Translations under genes and position numbers: made by a program
Assembly (NCBI GenBank): GCA_029253325.1
Contig: JAQWZS010000087.1
Coordinates: forward strand, 1 to 6,032
Length of the DNA stretch: 6,032 nucleotides
Direction: 5' to 3'
Source of the DNA: Bacteroidia bacterium
GTDB taxonomy: Bacteria; Bacteroidota; Bacteroidia; NS11-12g; UBA9320
Notes under the pieces: generated by a model
The model's input: only the letters and a program-made list of their open reading frames with translations
What the model was told of the DNA's origin: nothing
Databases searched by the model: none
Shown: one piece after another, positions 5,993-6,032 of the stretch
Layout: the number at the start of each line of letters is the position of its first letter
Position numbering within the stretch: the stretch's first letter is position 1

Positions 5993-6032
5993 TTTGGGTA
6001 GCGAGTTATGATTTGGTAAATTCGCATACCTT
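5993..6032 (+). promoter_or_regulatory. Candidate promoter for a gene beyond the right edge
   Basis: After the SDR stop codon, the remaining 56 bases are non-coding and contain two overlapping possibilities. TAAATTCG (6017-6024) is one base off TAnnTTTG and has TTTG at 5993-5996 with a 20-base spacer. TACCTT (6027-6032) fits the first six positions of the same box but is cut by the window end. Either would drive a plus-strand gene starting just outside. No terminator hairpin for the SDR gene was found in this stretch. Confidence 0.35.

Noticed and set aside
5816..6001. 61-residue plus-strand frame overlapping the SDR 3' end
   Set aside because: It is an out-of-frame shadow of the SDR C-terminus; the SDR frame is intact with a complete motif set.

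Overview
The window looks like a core chromosomal segment of a member of the Bacteroidota. Three things point there: the gene order rplM-rpsI-rpsB-tsf followed by pyrH, the absence of Shine-Dalgarno sequences in front of every start codon (AT-rich leaders instead), and several perfect or near-perfect TAnnTTTG boxes, the -7 element typical of that phylum. The DNA is moderately AT-rich and even in composition. No RNA gene, insertion sequence, CRISPR array or long repeat is visible. The window is almost fully coding, and no gene-free stretch reaches 300 bases.

Region 1 (1-2407, + strand) is a translation operon: the 3' part of rplM (ribosomal protein L13), rpsI (S9), rpsB (S2) and tsf (EF-Ts). 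Spacing is tight (7, 4 and 39 bases), and a strong intrinsic terminator follows tsf. Region 2 (about 2416-3164, +) is pyrH (UMP kinase), with its own candidate promoter just after that terminator.

Region 3 (3176-4603, - strand) is a two-gene unit. A seven-bladed WD40-repeat protein of unknown role comes first, then dcd (dCTP deaminase). dcd converges on pyrH with only 11 bases between the stop codons, so two pyrimidine nucleotide genes face each other tail to tail.

Region 4 (4633-5976, + strand) diverges from the WD40 gene. A 4'-phosphopantetheinyl transferase-superfamily gene is followed with no gap by a classical short-chain dehydrogenase/reductase. This pair could serve acyl-carrier-protein or lipid chemistry, but that is inference. 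The last 56 bases hold a likely promoter for a gene beyond the window.

I see no convincing undescribed system. The points most worth checking are the head-to-head WD40/PPTase junction, where each gene's candidate promoter lies inside the other gene, the unusual catalytic-loop sequence of the dCTP deaminase, and two A8 tracts in the WD40 gene.
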